NCBI GenBank assembly: GCA_021825785.1
Contig: JAKAGP010000163.1
Location: 1-5,240 of the forward strand
Direction: 5' to 3'
Length of the DNA: 5,240 nucleotides
Source: Nitrospirota bacterium
GTDB taxonomy: Bacteria > Nitrospirota > Thermodesulfovibrionia > Thermodesulfovibrionales > JdFR-88
Every line of letters begins with the position of its first letter. Within the stretch, counting starts at the first letter, position 1. Positions 4,773 to 5,240 of this stretch are shown one piece after another. The notes beneath the pieces are model-generated. The model saw only the letters and a list, made by a program, of their open reading frames with translations, searched no databases and had not been told where the DNA came from. Made by a program: the position numbers and the translations under genes.

Positions 4773-5240
4773 TGGACATGAAGGACAGCAGGGTCTTTTT
4801 TTTCATAGTGCTCCTGTTTTTTATAAGCGTCCTTGGATATCTCACATATGAAATAATATCCCCTTTCATGGGCCCCATAGCGTGGGCGATTGTGGTTTCC
4901 ATAGTCTTCTATCCAGTGTACGCAATTTGCCTTAAGTGGTTCAGGATAAAGTCCCTGGCTTCGCTGGCTACCCTTTTGTTGGTGGCCGTTGTCATTTTCG
5001 GACCCATCTCCTCGATGGGGTATGTCCTTGTCCTGGAACTTGGCCAGCTCGTCCAGCAGTTTGAAAAAGGGCAGATCAATCTCCATCGTGTTATCTCCCA
5101 CCCGGCAGTACAGTGGCTGATAGACCATTTAAGGCTCATCGTGGGGGAGGACAAAGCCAGCGTTGAGGGGATGGTGGGCCGGTGGCTCGCGGGCCTGAGG
5201 GCCCATCTCCTGCAGACGCTGTCAATAGGCGCAAAAAACG
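4772..5240 (+). CDS. AI-2E/PerM (UPF0118) family membrane protein, N-terminal part
   Basis: The open frame runs off the window after 156 residues. Three hydrophobic segments are visible at about 8-25, 30-52 and 62-86, followed by an amphipathic region (about 87-150). This pattern, with the motif SPFMGPIAWAIVVSIVFYPVY (30-50 region) and GPISSMGYVLV after the third segment, is characteristic of AI-2E family transporters, which are usually about 340-400 residues with seven or eight membrane segments. Some members export autoinducer-2, others act as Na+/H+ antiporters, and most have no known substrate. The ATG at 4772 overlaps the previous stop (TAATG) and has AGGAAG at 4760-4765, six bases upstream, which favours it over the in-frame ATG at 4778. 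Translational coupling to the C26 peptidase gene is likely. The direction of transport and the cargo cannot be inferred. Confidence 0.87.
   Translation, partial: MDMKDSRVFFFIVLLFFISVLGYLTYEIISPFMGPIAWAIVVSIVFYPVYAICLKWFRIKSLASLATLLLVAVVIFGPISSMGYVLVLELGQLVQQFEKGQINLHRVISHPAVQWLIDHLRLIVGEDKASVEGMVGRWLAGLRAHLLQTLSIGAKN

Noticed and set aside
4640..5128. 162-codon minus-strand open frame across the C26/AI-2E junction
   Set aside because: It is opposite two confidently identified genes; the + strand frame from 4772 shows the expected membrane segments and has a good Shine-Dalgarno.

Overview
The window reads as a stretch of chromosome from a Gram-negative (diderm) bacterium. The main evidence is a secreted AMIN plus Amidase_3 peptidoglycan amidase of the AmiB/AmiC type. 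The coding regions are moderately GC-rich with frequent AGG (Arg) and ATA (Ile) codons, while the gaps between genes are strikingly A/T-rich. A Desulfobacterota/deltaproteobacteria-like or Nitrospirota-like source would fit, but this is only an impression. No mobile element, CRISPR array, tRNA or rRNA is visible, and all supported genes are on the + strand.

Layout: (1) 1-237, the 3' end of a macro-domain (ADP-ribose-binding) protein. (2) 238-475, an A/T-rich non-coding stretch with two imperfect copies of a ~31-nt direct repeat, a small hairpin and a sigma70-like promoter. (3) 476-715, a one-domain NifU/Nfu-type Fe-S carrier. It overlaps (4) 712-2271, an exported N-acetylmuramoyl-L-alanine amidase, through an ATGA junction. 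(5) 2373-3974, an N-acyl-D-amino-acid deacylase (D-aminoacylase) with all expected metal ligands. (6) 4038-4772, a class I glutamine-amidotransferase-like peptidase C26 (PuuD/gamma-glutamyl hydrolase type). It overlaps by one base (7) 4772-5240 (runs off the end), the N-terminal part of an AI-2E/PerM (UPF0118) family membrane protein.

The genes from 476 onward are co-directional, with gaps of 101 and 63 nt and two stop/start overlaps, so one operon or two tightly spaced transcription units are plausible. Three products can be linked by chemistry. The amidase removes stem peptides from muramic acid, a C26 enzyme can cut gamma-glutamyl bonds, and a D-aminoacylase can free D-amino acids. A role in peptidoglycan-peptide turnover is therefore a reasonable but untested idea. 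The Fe-S carrier and the AI-2E-type permease do not obviously fit it.

Nothing here is clearly a new biological system. The most unusual signals are non-coding. Two gaps (2272-2372 and 3975-4037) share the same plan: a T-rich arm just after the stop, a ~25-nt loop, then a complementary A-rich arm, with no Shine-Dalgarno before the next start. The leader before the Fe-S gene is also repeat-bearing.
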